A DNA stretch of 64,000 bases. Source: Dermacentor variabilis (taxonomy: Eukaryota; Arthropoda; Arachnida; Ixodida; Ixodidae). A program made the translations under genes and the position numbers. Shown piece by piece: positions 42,126 to 52,934 of this stretch. The DNA lies in contig NC_134570.1 of NCBI RefSeq assembly GCF_050947875.1, positions 241,544,584 to 241,608,583 of the forward strand, read 5' to 3'. Within the stretch, counting starts at the first letter, position 1. The number at the start of each line of letters is the position of its first letter. Under the pieces are notes generated by a model. That model did not search any database and was not told the DNA's origin. It worked only from the letters and a program-made list of their open reading frames with translations.

Positions 42126-42983
42126 TTCTCGTTTCTTCCGTAATTAGCGTCCTTTGCCGGTGTTCCGAGTTACAAGATGTTATTTGTATAAGCAAAGAAA
42201 AACGCGTTTTTTGCGCCACTTTAGGCGGTTATCTGCTTCCTTCCTCTAGCGTCCGCACAGTCTATATTCCGTCAGCGGTGGTGAAATTTTCAGTGAGGAA
42301 AACATGAAGCCCTTTTTCCAGAAGGGGGCGTTGAGAGGCAGATGTCGTCTTCCTGCGCAGAATGCATCTAGCACAGACCGGGGGCCTCTCTCGGCCTCTC
42401 CCTCTACTTCAGTCACAAACCTTGTGGCTATGTCACCAAGTGCTCCCTTATTCTTGACCTGCCTTTGGTTCCTGCCGCCGCCAACCGTTCGCTGCGTTAG
42501 CTTCGCACATGTCACCTGAGCAGCGTTCATTGCGTGCGCACGATCCTTGTGCATCTACGGCGCAGAGGCTGCGCCACGTGAGTCAACACTACGGCGCGCT
42601 TGGCTTGGGCGCCTGAATGTCATCGCGTCGTTGTGGTACCGTCCGTGTTACAGCTACGAAGGCCTCCCTGCTTACGTTCGGAATCTGCGGACGCGGCAAC
42701 ACCGTCGCGACTATGTCACCGATTGCTCCCTTAAGCCTGCAAGCCAGCGACAAGTAACACGGTTTTCAGAGCGACAACGCTTTTATGGTCGTGCTGCTGT
42801 GTCCACACGTACACTTATATTTTTTAGGCTCTGTCAGTGATTGTTTTGCTGTGGATAGTCGTTTACTTGTTCTTTCAATGGACGTGGTAACAAATGCAGG
42901 TCCTAGCACTAAACAATTAATCGGTGAAATAATTCCTTGCAACAATAAGTTATCTTGTTGAAAGTGAAGAAAGATCAATTGCG

Positions 42984-42986
42984 GAT

Positions 42987-43041
<55 letters not shown>

Positions 43042-43042
43042 T
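42984..43042. repeat. (ATTT)n microsatellite
   Basis: About 14 tetranucleotide units. Could be the leftover tail of a CR1-like LINE. Confidence 0.95.
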
Positions 43043-43732
43043 TGTTGCGTAGTTGTGACGATGCCCAAGCAAGTTAGCAGGCAGAGAGGCATTCGATTAG
43101 TAAAGTGCACGTCGAAGACTCAATAATAGAATGAGCTCTCTAACAAAAAATGTAACTCAGCAGTGGCGATAGCAACAAGTAGAGTCGAGGATTGTCTCAT
43201 CAGAATGACAACGCTTGCGCCTGGCCCCTTTGAATACAAGCGCCATTGCATCATCCGCACGTGCGCTCGGGGGGACCAGATTATGTGCCCCAAATACAGG
43301 TGCGCGTGTCAAAAGTGGCGTGTGTGCGACCACTTTCTTTTTCTTTAGAAAAGTCTGTTGTTTTTGAAATGTGCGATCGACAGAATATTGGCAGCGCAGC
43401 TTGCACGACAGCGGAACTCCGATAGCAGCGACTGCACGAAAAGAAAAGCGCGACATAATGCGGCATAAAGTCAGAGTTAATAGCAGGTGAGCCATCAGTT
43501 TCCCTCACATCTGCTTCAGCTGACTCGATCAGCCAATCCACGTGCTCCGAGTAATACCCTTCGGAGTGACCAATGGTCAAGCTGTGAAGGAAAACGGCCC
43601 TGCCGTGCCACTCGATCCCCTCACTCTGCCGAGGCGCCAGCATAGCGGCCACGAAGAATGGCCGTCCGAGCGAGTTGCCCGGGATTACGATTCAAAGCAT
43701 GCGCTCTCACTCACGAGTGAAACGACGCTTAC

Positions 43733-43780
43733 CTTGAGCGACGACTTGGTCATGATGACGGCCGTGCCACAGGTGTCGTA
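43733..43780 (-). CDS. HFM1: Exon of the HFM1/MER3-like helicase (GRPQ-adjacent block)
   Basis: A 48-base exon with acceptor GCGCGCAG and donor AAGGTAAGC, phase 0 at both ends. It encodes YDTCGTAVIMTKSSLK. In Ski2-family helicases this block follows directly on motif VI (Gly-Arg-Pro-Gln) as YDTSGTAVIMT-like sequence. The preceding Gly-Arg-Ala-Gly-Arg-Pro-Gln would be the end of the upstream exon, which was not found in the window. It joins in phase to the exon at 36,680. Two short exons with matching phase, strand and family order make chance unlikely, although each alone would be weak. Confidence 0.7.
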
Positions 43781-45477
43781 CTGCGCGCGGTGCAGAAACG
43801 GAAGCGAGTAAGTGACAGCTGACTGCTCTGAACGCAAGGCGCGCGTGCCTAAAATGCAGGCGGCACAGCCTCGTGGCCGTCTCGCTGCGTCCCTAACTGT
43901 GCAGCCCGAGGCACGAAGACTGCGTTCTCGGCAAGCACCGTTCGCCATTCGGGGCACCGCCGCTGGAATAACCTGGTCACCAGCGCATGCTGCCCGACGA
44001 GCGATCGGGCAATAATCGGGATAAGGTGACTTTCTTTTTTGTAAGAATATAAAGGCGCAGTTTCTCCCGGAAGGCGTAACATTTGTTGCGATAGCAATGC
44101 AATAGACCATTCCACGAGGCAATGTTTGTGGCTTTATCGGTCGTGTAAACTGCTGTAAGCACTCGCTTACTAATTAAATAATTAGCGAGCATGGTGTCAC
44201 GCGCGCACATACAAACAAGAGCAGACCTCACTCAATGTCCGCAAACACTCGCTGTCACAACGCTTGACGGGCGCCTAGTGGACGCTTCTGCCGCCTTCGG
44301 TGCGTCTCCGAAAGTTGACACTGCGCGAAGACAGCCTACACTCTCTCGGCTCGCCCGACTTCGCAGCCGCCAGAGGATGGCATTTCGTGCCCATGGGAAC
44401 GTCGCGGGCGGGGACTGCTCGGTAGCCGAACGATGCCATCGCGGCAAGTGCACCGTTAAACGATGGCTCTCGCTGGAATTACACGCCATTGGTTTTCAAC
44501 GCGTCTGACGATCGCCGAACATTGTTCGGAAGTGCGCAACACTAGTCACTTCAAGGCAGCAATCAGGTTGCCAGGAGACCAATTCCAAGTCACATCCCGA
44601 CTGCCACACAAACATGCGAATAAATTTTGCATATTTCGTACTTCGGCTTATTGTCCTGTGTTCGCTGATCTTGCGGTGACCTTTTAGCTCCGTCTGTCTC
44701 ACAGTGTCGATAGTTTAAACTCCGAGTGAACACTGTAATACTTCAAGTTCACAAACAAATGCACGTGGTACATTTATAGGAAGAGGCTTGGTTTCTTTTT
44801 GTCCCGAGATAATGTTTTTGTTATCGTGCGTGTTTTCTTTGTTTGTGCTGTTATCCCACACGCGTGGGATTTAATATATAAGGCCAATGACTGTAAAAAA
44901 AAATTCAGTACGTCGTAAATGACCGTATTTTTACTATTTACTCCCCTATTTACTTTCCAAGTTATTATTTCTTTTTTTTACGTGCTAGCACATACCGCTT
45001 ACGCAAGAGTGGGTTATACGAGACAATGATAAACATAGTATATATTGAATGAGCCGTTTGAGTTATTCTGAAATAAATAATTGAGTCACCAGATAAACAC
45101 TACCCAACAAAAAGATGGCCTGTCTTTGACTTATCAGGCTCAACATGCGATGTGTTCAAACCTTGCAGACAGCAAAAACAAAGTGTACACGTTTTCTTTT
45201 GTTGTTTTCTTTCTCTCTTCGCTCTCCTTTTTTTTTTTATCTGCAAAAGGTCCTTCAATTGAGCCCGAAAGATGTGTCCTCCCTCACCGCCAGTTGAAGA
45301 GCTTAACAGAGCGCACAACGATTCTTTGTTCCGCAACCACCAGTATACTGCAATGATCAGACATTATTGCAGAAATCTGGGCTAGTTGAAACGCAGACAT
45401 TCACGGGAAGAAACACCGTAAACGAAGAGAAAAAGGAGCTTCACTGCCTCATAAATCCCACCCTGAAGAGCATGCGG
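43781..45477. other. No gene recognised (probable helicase intron)
   Basis: Open frames near 44,190-44,510 on both strands are GC-rich and overlapping without domains. The region lies upstream of the helicase exon and may be intronic. Confidence 0.35.
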
Positions 45478-45655
45478 CGACGTGGCGTTGCCCCGGTGAC
45501 CGGCCGCATTGCGATGGGAGCGAAATGCGCGCGCATTGGGGGCACGGCAGCGAACCCTGCAGGTGGCTGAAATTATTCCCCAGTGTTGTTCCCCACTACG
45601 GCGTGCCTCATAATCATACCGTGTCTTTGCCGCGTGAAATACAACCCTAGCATTT
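45478..45655 (+). repeat. Degraded Ruka-like SINE
   Basis: Recognisable blocks: GCCGCATTGCGATGGGAGCG, CAGGTGGCTGAAATTATTCC and CTACGGCGTGCCTCATAATC. The tRNA-like head is poorly kept and no target duplication is visible. Confidence 0.7.
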
Positions 45656-45835
45656 GTTTTTAGTCCCCGAAGACCTTCTTGTCCTGCTGTGTTTTTTCTT
45701 TTCGTTCACAATATTTCTTATTTCATCTTGGAAATTACTTTGGCCCGTGTGAAAGCGCGGCTTTCACGATGTCTCGCGCATGCTTCACTTTCGAATATTC
45801 TGAATGCTCCTATATTTTCGTTGGCATAAAATGTG

Positions 45836-45945
45836 TAACCGCGCAAACACATGCGACCACAAAGTAACAAGGACGAGACGAGATACTTTATGTTTGCACG
45901 TGTTTGCGCTGTTACATGTCAAGTATGCACCAACTCGCCCAGAAA
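45836..45945. repeat. Short imperfect hairpin, Penelope-end-like
   Basis: The left arm, TAACCGCGCAAACACATGCG, pairs with the right arm, ACGTGTTTGCGCTGTTACAT. A run AACAAGGACGAGACGAG lies in the loop and a tail GCACCAACTCGCCC follows, as in the 31.17-kb element. Confidence 0.55.
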
Positions 45946-46129
45946 GAAGTTTCAGTGAAATTTTCACTGCGCTGAGAACGCCGTCCTGTAATTTGGCGTC
46001 TGATAGTAACATAATCTTACTCAGTTGGTCGATATCATATTAGAACCCTGCAGGCCACCGCAGTGTGGTAATTCTTGAAACCCACTTGTGCAGCTTGGTT
46101 TCTCTGCAAGTAATGTTGAATTCGGACAA

Positions 46130-46456
46130 TCAAATGACCATATATTGCTGCACTGCCAAGTTTAGCTGTGATAACTGAAATTTGGAAGAATCCGTGCTTG
46201 GAGCGGAAGCGCAGAAAACGAGGACGGAAGGACAAAAACCAGACAGGACGGGCGCAATGAGCTGTCTTACTTTATTTCTAAAATAAAAAGGGGAAGAGCA
46301 CATTTTGCAATGTCGGTTACATTTTGGCAATTTGCAGGAGTCAAGGAAGTGCTTTTCTAGTAAAGACAGAGAACCCTCTGTCTGGTACTTACAGAGAACG
46401 CAGAGAACGATCTCAGAACGCACTGAGATCGTATCATTCAGGCCTCCATTTTGCAA
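46130..46456 (-). other. Cys/His-rich open frame next to a Penelope-like end
   Basis: A 108-codon minus frame with KCNRHCKMCSS, a possible zinc knuckle like the linker in front of the GIY-YIG domain of Penelope-like elements. At 46,215-46,270 the sequence AACGAGGACGGAAGGACAAA then GACGGGCGCAATGAGC looks like the Penelope termini of this window. It is probably a short 3' fragment of a diverged Penelope-like element. No GIY-YIG motif is seen, so the call is weak. Confidence 0.3.
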
Positions 46457-46779
46457 GCGTATTTCCGCCTATCATCGTGCAATTTTAATTTTCTACAGCC
46501 ATCGTCACACCCTTTCGCGGCTCTAAAGCAAGCAAGTAGAATGTTTCAAAAACTTATTTTATCTTTCTTTTTTGAAGTAGACGCTTACCTCCGTTTGCAC
46601 GAATAAAGACCATTTCACGTATTTCAAAAGACAGGTGTATTACACGTAGGCGCTTGCGCTATGAGGCATCCCGATTGTACCAGCGCCATCGATTAGATTC
46701 ACGGGGCACTTATTTTTCCCTACGTGGATGAATGCGGAAGCATCGCGACTACCGCGTGATGCCACAACATTATGCCACA

Positions 46780-46900
46780 ACGCAAGGTCCTGGGTTCGTC
46801 TCCCACCGGCGGTCGAGCGCTCGACGCCCAACAAAGGTCGTGGGTTCGAGGGCCCTAATAAACTGTACCTTAAATGACACCAAAGGTCGTAGGTTCGATT
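46780..46900 (+). repeat. Three iterated B-box-like units (~50-bp period)
   Basis: AAGGTCCTGGGTTCG at 46,784, AAGGTCGTGGGTTCG at 46,834 and AAGGTCGTAGGTTCG at 46,883 are spaced 50 and 49 bases. Each contains the GGTTCG core of a polymerase III B-box. No complete tRNA can be folded around them by eye. Confidence 0.6.
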
Positions 46901-47473
46901 ACCTTTTCCACCATCCGTGGTCACGCCAACACCGACAACTATGGCGGGTTTTCCGCCTCGTACGTGAGCCGCATTCGCATTATACTTCGCAAAATCGACA
47001 GTGTTATTGTATATATGGGTCATGCCACGAAAAGTGTCCCAACCTTGGCGCTCGACCACCAGCGATTTCTTTGAAAACAATTTGGGACTATCTATTTAAA
47101 GCAAGTTTTTCTGTAAAACATTTTTGCGAAAAAGAAATTTTCAGCACCGCTAGGAACCCGTGAAGTTTTTTTAGTAAGTTCGAAAGTATGAGTCATAAAA
47201 CGCATTGTCAAAAAATTTTCTGTTCTTAAATTAGGCGAGCACGCGATTCTCCCTTGAGAATGAAAATAGGGTTTTGACTTGAAAAAGGTTTTATCGATCT
47301 TTACGTTTACGTGAGTTTTTATACGGCACTAAATATCCAATAAACTGCACAAGAGTAAGCATTTGGGCAGGATGGTTCATGATTACGAGCAACAAAAAAC
47401 AGCGCTAAACAACTGAACGAGTGAAGAGGCACAGACAACAGCGCTGACTAACAACCAAAGTTTCTCTATTCTT

Positions 47474-47860
47474 TCAGTCAACATATATATACTCCGCCGC
47501 TATCTCAAGCCGCAGAATCAACAGAATTGGGCATACGCAGGGGGATTGCAATTGACGCGATAGGAAGGCAATCTCCTTTGGACGGAGAGAAATAGAGGGA
47601 AGGCTTACACATGCTTCGCAGCTAACATGAATGTGGAAAGCTTCGGAAATAAGGCATTCGCGGTCATCGCGGTATTTTGATAGGTAGGTCACATCTTTGA
47701 AAGACGGCTTCCAGCCGCATTCATTGCAATGCAGTGATAACTGACTATCTTTAGCTCGTTTTTGAACTTTGTTTGAGTGCTCGCGCATGCGGTCATTGAT
47801 GCACCGCCCCGTTTGGTCGATATAAAAACGCTTGCATGAAAGGGGAATCTTATACACCAC
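47474..47860 (-). pseudogene. Inverted copy of the Penelope GIY-YIG domain
   Basis: The minus strand reads VYKIPLSCKRFYIDQTGRC, DRMREHSNKV and HCNECGWKPSFKDVTYLSKY with DDRECLISEAF. The catalytic Tyr-Ile-Gly of the family reads Tyr-Ile-Asp here (YIDQTG), so activity is unlikely. It stays open over about 128 codons because the truncated copy carries only this domain. Confidence 0.8.
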
Positions 47861-48149
47861 ACAGTCACAACAGTCACCAACAAACCTCTGCCTGTGCTGC
47901 TTTTTACAACTTTTTTTGGTTGTTCTTGGTTACCCGATTGAGGGCGACATAAAGAGAACGTGCCGAAGTTTGCGCTCGAAAGCATTTCGACAGGTACGTT
48001 TCTACACCGACTGCTTGCAGGTTGTGAACCAGAACGAGCTGCATTTCCACAGTGCTCAGAAGAAGTTTCTTCAAGATTTGCGATTGGCGTCTCAGGCAGC
48101 CGACTTCCTGTGGGGCAACTTGGTGGTTCGACTGCCTAAGAGAGGACGT

Positions 48150-50115
48150 AGGACGAAGGCCAAAAGGTAACGACATTCGGGGATGCCTCAATTCCGAACA
48201 ATGTTGCCGATCTACTCCAGCTTGGTCCTAAATTTTGTGAGCATCCTACTCTGGACAAGACGGATCTGCTCAGCCTCGTCAGGACAGCTGCTGATAGAGC
48301 AAGAACAGATGAAGCTGACAGAGGCATCAGAGAAGGTGTTGACTGCCTGCCCCAGCAGGTTTAAAACGGCAGCACAGTTCGGCTCCGCATTGCAGTGACC
48401 GTTCTTCGGAATACGGGGCTCCAGCTCCTCCTATCAAAGAAGGTGGTTTTGTCGTGATGCCTGGTGGCTTGTACAAGAGCAAAGCAGATTCGGCCATTCT
48501 AGGCCATTCAAGGAAGTGCATGGGGTGGCTCCTGCGAAAGGTGGAAACAAGGGCTGTTCAACATTGCGAAAAAGCCGCACTCTCCAAGCTGACCTCCTCC
48601 ATAAAGGCCTGCAATGGAACCAGTCTTTCTGTGTTTTTCAGCGCCAAGACGCACAAGGAACTGTGCCCGTTTCGGGCCATTGTTTCTGAGCGCGGAACCT
48701 CGCGACGACAAGTGGGAGTGTTCCTGTAAAGGTTTTTGTGCCTCCTCGACATCGATGACCCCTTCCTCATAAAGACGCCAGGTCCTCTCTCCACATTTCT
48801 CCGTGAGGAGTGTCCAAAGGCTGCCCGAGCCTTTTCCGTGAACATCAAGGACTTATATTACTATTTGCCTCAAGAAGATGTATGCATTGAAGTCGGCCAT
48901 TGCATTGAAAAATATGGTGTTCTTAGGTTTCAGAATGCATGTGGTATCAATGTCGACAAGTTTTTAGAGCTTTTAAGGTTTTACATGCTTTCCACTTTCG
49001 TTTCCATGGAGGATAACTTTTTATACAGAAGAAAGGTGTGTGCATCGGTTCATGTAGAACCCCTGTTCTTAGTGACATTTTATTAGCCAGCTATGACCGC
49101 AATCTTGGAACTAAGCTCAGCCAGACAAGCACTGTAAAGGTGATGCGATACGTCGATGAGTTTTTAATTTTTATAATACTAACAGTACTGACGTGCAGCC
49201 TGCTGCTGCTATAATATTTGACCTGTTCCGCATAGTTTTAGATTCCTTTGAATTGACCACGGAGCATCCGTCAGACAACAAGCTCCGTTTCGTAGACTTG
49301 GAGCTATCGTTCTCAAGCAATCATGTATGTTGGGGTTATGCTGCTCGGTATAAGAGCCTTCTACCCCTTTCGTCCGCACACTCAAAGATAGCCAAGCGCG
49401 GTATTGCAAGATCTTGCGTGAAGACAATCCTCATCAGGGTCTTGTGACCACAAAGTGGATGTAAGCTTCGAAAAGCAAGTAGCCAGGCTGAAGCTCCCAG
49501 GTTTCCCGGTACCGCTTTTGACCAGCATCGCTGAAAGCCTCCCAACAAGCCTTAAAGGAAAGCAGTCGGCAACTGCTCAATTTGAGAATCGATCACGGCA
49601 AATGGTTGCGGTTATACCATATGTGCACCAGGTTGCGCATAATCTCGGAAAGGTTGTCAGCAGGACAGGCGTCAGGTTGCTATTCACTGCCAAAAATAAG
49701 TTAGGTAGCCTGTGCCATCAAGTCAATCGGGTAACCAATAACAACCAAAAAAAGTTGTAAAAAGCAGCACAGGCAGAGGTTTGTTGGTGACTGTTGTGAC
49801 TGTGTGGTGTATAAGATTCCCCTTTCATGCAAGCGTTCTTATATCGGCCAAACGGGGCGGTGCATCAATGACCGCATGCGCGAGCACTCAAACAAAGTTC
49901 AGAAACGAGCTAAAGACAGTCAGCTATCACTGCATTGCAATGAATGCGGCTGCAAGCCGTCTTTCAAAGATGTGACCTACCTATCAAAATAGCGCGATGA
50001 CCGCGAACGCCTTATTTACCAAGCTTTCCACATGCGTGTTAGCGGCGAAGCATGTGTAAGCCTTCCCTCTATTTCTCTCCTTCCGAAGGAGGTTGCTTTT
50101 CTATTGCGTTAATTG
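48150..50115 (+). pseudogene. Penelope-like reverse transcriptase + GIY-YIG endonuclease
   Basis: This is a telomerase-related RT joined to a GIY-YIG nuclease that nicks target DNA. The N-terminal block near 48,165-48,350 reads KVTTFGDASIPNNVADLLQL then TLDKTDLLSLV. RT blocks: FSVNIKDLYYYLPQEDV near 48,840, GVCIGSC near 49,040, and VMRYVDEFLIF near 49,150, where the second catalytic Asp reads Glu. LRFVDLELSFSSNHVCWGY near 49,290 and SAHSKIAKRGIARSCVKT follow. The nuclease from 49,809 shows VYKIPLSCKRSYIGQTGR and DRMREHSNKVQ, with an intact Tyr-Ile-Gly. Many stops and frameshifts, including TAG just after the YLSK block at about 49,992. It is inactive. Confidence 0.8.
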
Positions 50116-50371
50116 CAATCCCCCCTGCGCATGCCCAATTCTGTTGATTGTGCGGTTTGAGATAGCGGTGGAGTATATATATGTTGACTGAAAGAACAGA
50201 GACACTTTGGTTGTTAGTAGTGCTGTTGTCTGTGTCCATTCACTCGTCCTGTTGTTTAGCGCTCTTTTTTATCGCTCGTAAATATCCGTATATGGTGCAT
50301 ATTGGAAACTGTTTTGCAGAAAGATAACTGTTTCCGAAAGGTTATATTTCATAGTAACCAATTGCCAGCAA

Positions 50372-50642
50372 AATGGGCATCGGCAGGAAGGGCATGTAAT
50401 GAGATGTGAAGATAAGCGATGGACATTAAGGTTTGCGGACTGGATTCCAAGAGAAAGGAAGCGTAGCAGGGGGCGGCAGGAAGTTACGTGGGCGGATAAA
50501 ATGAAGAAGTTTGCAGGGACGACAGGGCCACAATTAGTACATGACCGGGGTAGTTGGAGAAGTATGGGGGAGGCCTTTGCCGTGTAGTGGGCGTAACCAG
50601 GATGATGATTATGATGATGATGATGGTGCATTACGAGAAGGA
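50372..50642 (+). pseudogene. RTE LINE 3' end inserted in the left arm
   Basis: Encodes MRCEDKRWTLRFADWIPRER, GRQEVTWADKM and DRGSWRSMGEAFAV, the conserved C-terminus of RTE-type ORF2, followed by a (GATGAT)n-like tail at about 50,600-50,625. The right arm lacks it, which dates it after the transposon. Confidence 0.8.
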
Positions 50643-51179
50643 TGTACTGTAGTTGAAAAATAATTTGGGACGAATATAACATGAAATAGCCTGTACAGCT
50701 GGCGACAAAGTAGCAAAAAAATTAGTTTTAGCCTATGTTTAGTCGTAAATTTCGCATTGAGGTGGTCGGGGGAAAATACGCAAAATATTGTAATCATTAA
50801 AACATCCATTGTATAGAAACTGAGAAACTTTTATCAAATTTTTGTTTTAAGCAAGAAAAAAAAATTTTTTTTGAATTTGTGTTATAGCGGTCTCTGTGCT
50901 GGCACGTGTTACCCCTTCGTAGGAAAGCGTCTTAGCGGCAACTTGCCTGGACGCAAGATTTCCCGAGTCGATGGAGGAACAATATAATCAGCTCCTCAAG
51001 TTTTCGCTTGAGTGCTGTATTAGAAATTATTAACCTAGCCAATAAAAAACGCGAGCACCAATAGAGCACATTTAACCGGATGTCGCCGTACACCGACGGC
51101 CTGCATACCGTCGTCACGCAGCATCGGAAAGTTACGCCGGTGGGTAGAGTGCGGTTACGTACACTAAGATTTAGAAATG

Positions 51180-52009
51180 AGCGAAAACTTTGTGATTTAG
51201 AAAATAATCTGTTGCTTTATTACGGCAAATATGTAGCAAATGTCAGCCAACACAATCGTGTTTACGCGACCATGTTGGCAATGATGTTAGAGGAATGATG
51301 TCGACTCGTCATTAAATGTCTTGGCATGCTTAAGTTCAAATTACTGCATTTAAAAAGATGATGGAAATAAAGAAATACGTTTAGCTGCTCGCCATCTGTC
51401 TTTCTTGTTGTTAAATTTTAAATTCAGACCGAATGAGGCAGTCCGCTGACCTTTGTGAAGCGCAGGATTTAACATCCAGTATGCGATGATGAAGAAAAGA
51501 AATGGGAAGGCTGGTTCCAGCTATCGACTGTAAAAAGGTTGCGGCTATACTCCTAAAACATGCCCTGATGCTCCTCAGATGAATTATATTTTTTCACACA
51601 AAACCTAGTATGTTTAAATGCGTGCGCTTCCTCTGGTAGTCTTCTTGCAGCATTGTTCTGAATAAGGTAAGAATGACGTCTCTCAGGCATTAACAGGCCA
51701 GAATAATTGCGTTAAATAAAAGAAGGGAGACTTCAAGTGCAAATATTTCCGGTACCTCCAGCTACAATGTAGTGGCTCTAGCAAGAAATCAGAAATTTTA
51801 TTGCTGATATCTGCCAGAGAAGTGAGACGATATATGCTGAAGCCTGGAAAGACTCATCCAAATCCGCCTAGAGGATTACAGTTTTGACTGTGCCACTTTT
51901 GTGTTTTAGAATAAGAAGGGCATCAGATACCTTCTTTGCGGTTGTGCTTAATATAGTCTTTTTGTATATGCGTGTTTAGATGTTTAGAGTAGTCGCACCC
52001 ATTCTTTCA
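51180..52009. other. No gene recognised (transposon interior)
   Basis: AT-rich. No coding frame or known repeat. Confidence 0.4.
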
Positions 52010-52640
52010 GCGTTTGGTTTCTGCGTCGTAATCTGAAATCTGCATCGCCCGCTATGAAAAAACTTGCATATCAGACATACGTTCGGCCTAAACTGGAGTA
52101 CGCATCATCTATCTGGCACCCCTCACAAGCACATGTCACCTACGAATTTGAAGCCATTCAGAAACGCTTTATCAAGTCAAACTACACAAGTAAAACCAGC
52201 ATAACTGAACTAAAACGCACACTCGATCTTCCCAGTCTCCAATCACGTCGTATCATCTCGTGTCTCTGCATGCTTCACTCTTTCTGCTATCACCCAATGG
52301 CCGGACACCCCCGACGCGCACATTCGGTGCCACACGTCTTCGATGAAGGATTGTTTTTTGTTTTTCGAAATGCAATAGCGCTGTGGAACACTCTTCCCGA
52401 CTGTGTTGTTTCTTCCGCAACCACACGACTTTCTGTGGGAAACTAACAATCCACCTCACCAAGGATGTTTTGTTAAAAATGCGTTTGCTATTTGACCGTT
52501 ATGTAATTACTTGTTAGTGATTCATTCTTATGCATAGTGTGTATTTAGTAGTATTTATGTAGTTTGTATTTTGTTGTATTTAGTAGTTTTATTTTGCTTT
52601 TTTACACAGTGATTTTGATGATAGTTCCGCTTGCTCGGTT
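52010..52640 (+). pseudogene. CR1/RTE-like LINE C-terminus
   Basis: Reads LRRNLKSASPAMKKLAYQTY then VRPKLEYASSIWHPSQ, ITELKRTLDLPSLQSRRIIS and FRNAIALWNTLPD, the thumb and tail of a non-LTR RT, ending VSSATTRLSVGN at 52,446. Its 3' end seems to be cut by the I-type LINE. The likely remainder, with CCTCTGGGCCTTTAAGG and an AATAAA-rich tail, reappears at 56,657-56,720. Confidence 0.65.
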
Positions 52641-52934
52641 CCCTCCTGAGCATTGTTGTTGTTGTTGTCCTGAGTGGCCGTGGCACATACCCACAGTGGG
52701 GGATTGGCCAAGAATCGGGCGGTTTAATTAGGTGCCTAAAAATAATAATGATAACAAGGGAGTTAACAATTTGGGCGTGTGAGATTAAAAATAAACGTTT
52801 TGTGTGTGGAGAAAAAAAGGAAATAATCAGATGAAAACCGGGTATAAGATAATAATAATAATATTAATAACAATAATAATTAATAATAGATAAGAAATAA
52901 AAGAAAGCTATGGTTGGGAGGGAGAACGATCAAT

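Larger units (their letters stand above)
36681..43732 (-). other. Intron between the two helicase exons (7,052 bases), loaded with repeats
   Basis: The boundaries are GTAAGC after the upstream exon and CCCTCGCAG before the downstream one. It contains an RTE fragment, an oligo-G run near 38,097, several tRNA-derived SINE pieces, a CR1-like LINE and an (ATTT)n tract. The stretches 36,681-37,430, 37,815-38,480, 38,690-38,930, 42,126-42,980 and 43,043-43,732 show no gene. Part of 38,860-38,950 resembles 42,430-42,525 (CAAGTGCTCCC, CTGCCTTTGG, GTTCGCT), an old shared repeat. Confidence 0.65.
47339..50278 (+). mobile_element. Penelope-like element with inverted partial copy at its 5' side
   Basis: Flanked by TAAATATCC at 47,330-47,338 and 50,279-50,287, a 9-bp target duplication. 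The right part is a plus-strand Penelope-like element with RT and a GIY-YIG endonuclease. The left 0.6 kb (47,339-47,950) is an inverted, 5'-truncated copy of the same 3' end, including GIY-YIG (minus strand 47,860-47,474). The single flanking duplication shows the two halves were inserted together, as is known for Penelope-like elements. The two GIY-YIG copies differ at several residues. Confidence 0.85.
47016..51179 (+). repeat. Left terminal inverted repeat, with two insertions
   Basis: It is interrupted by the Penelope-like element (47,339-50,278 plus a 9-bp duplication) and by an RTE 3' end (50,372-50,642). Neither interrupts the right arm, so both arrived after the transposon. Confidence 0.8.

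Noticed and set aside
44191..44508. A 105-codon plus-strand frame in a GC-rich stretch
   Set aside because: The opposite strand is equally open and neither shows a domain; likely composition-driven.
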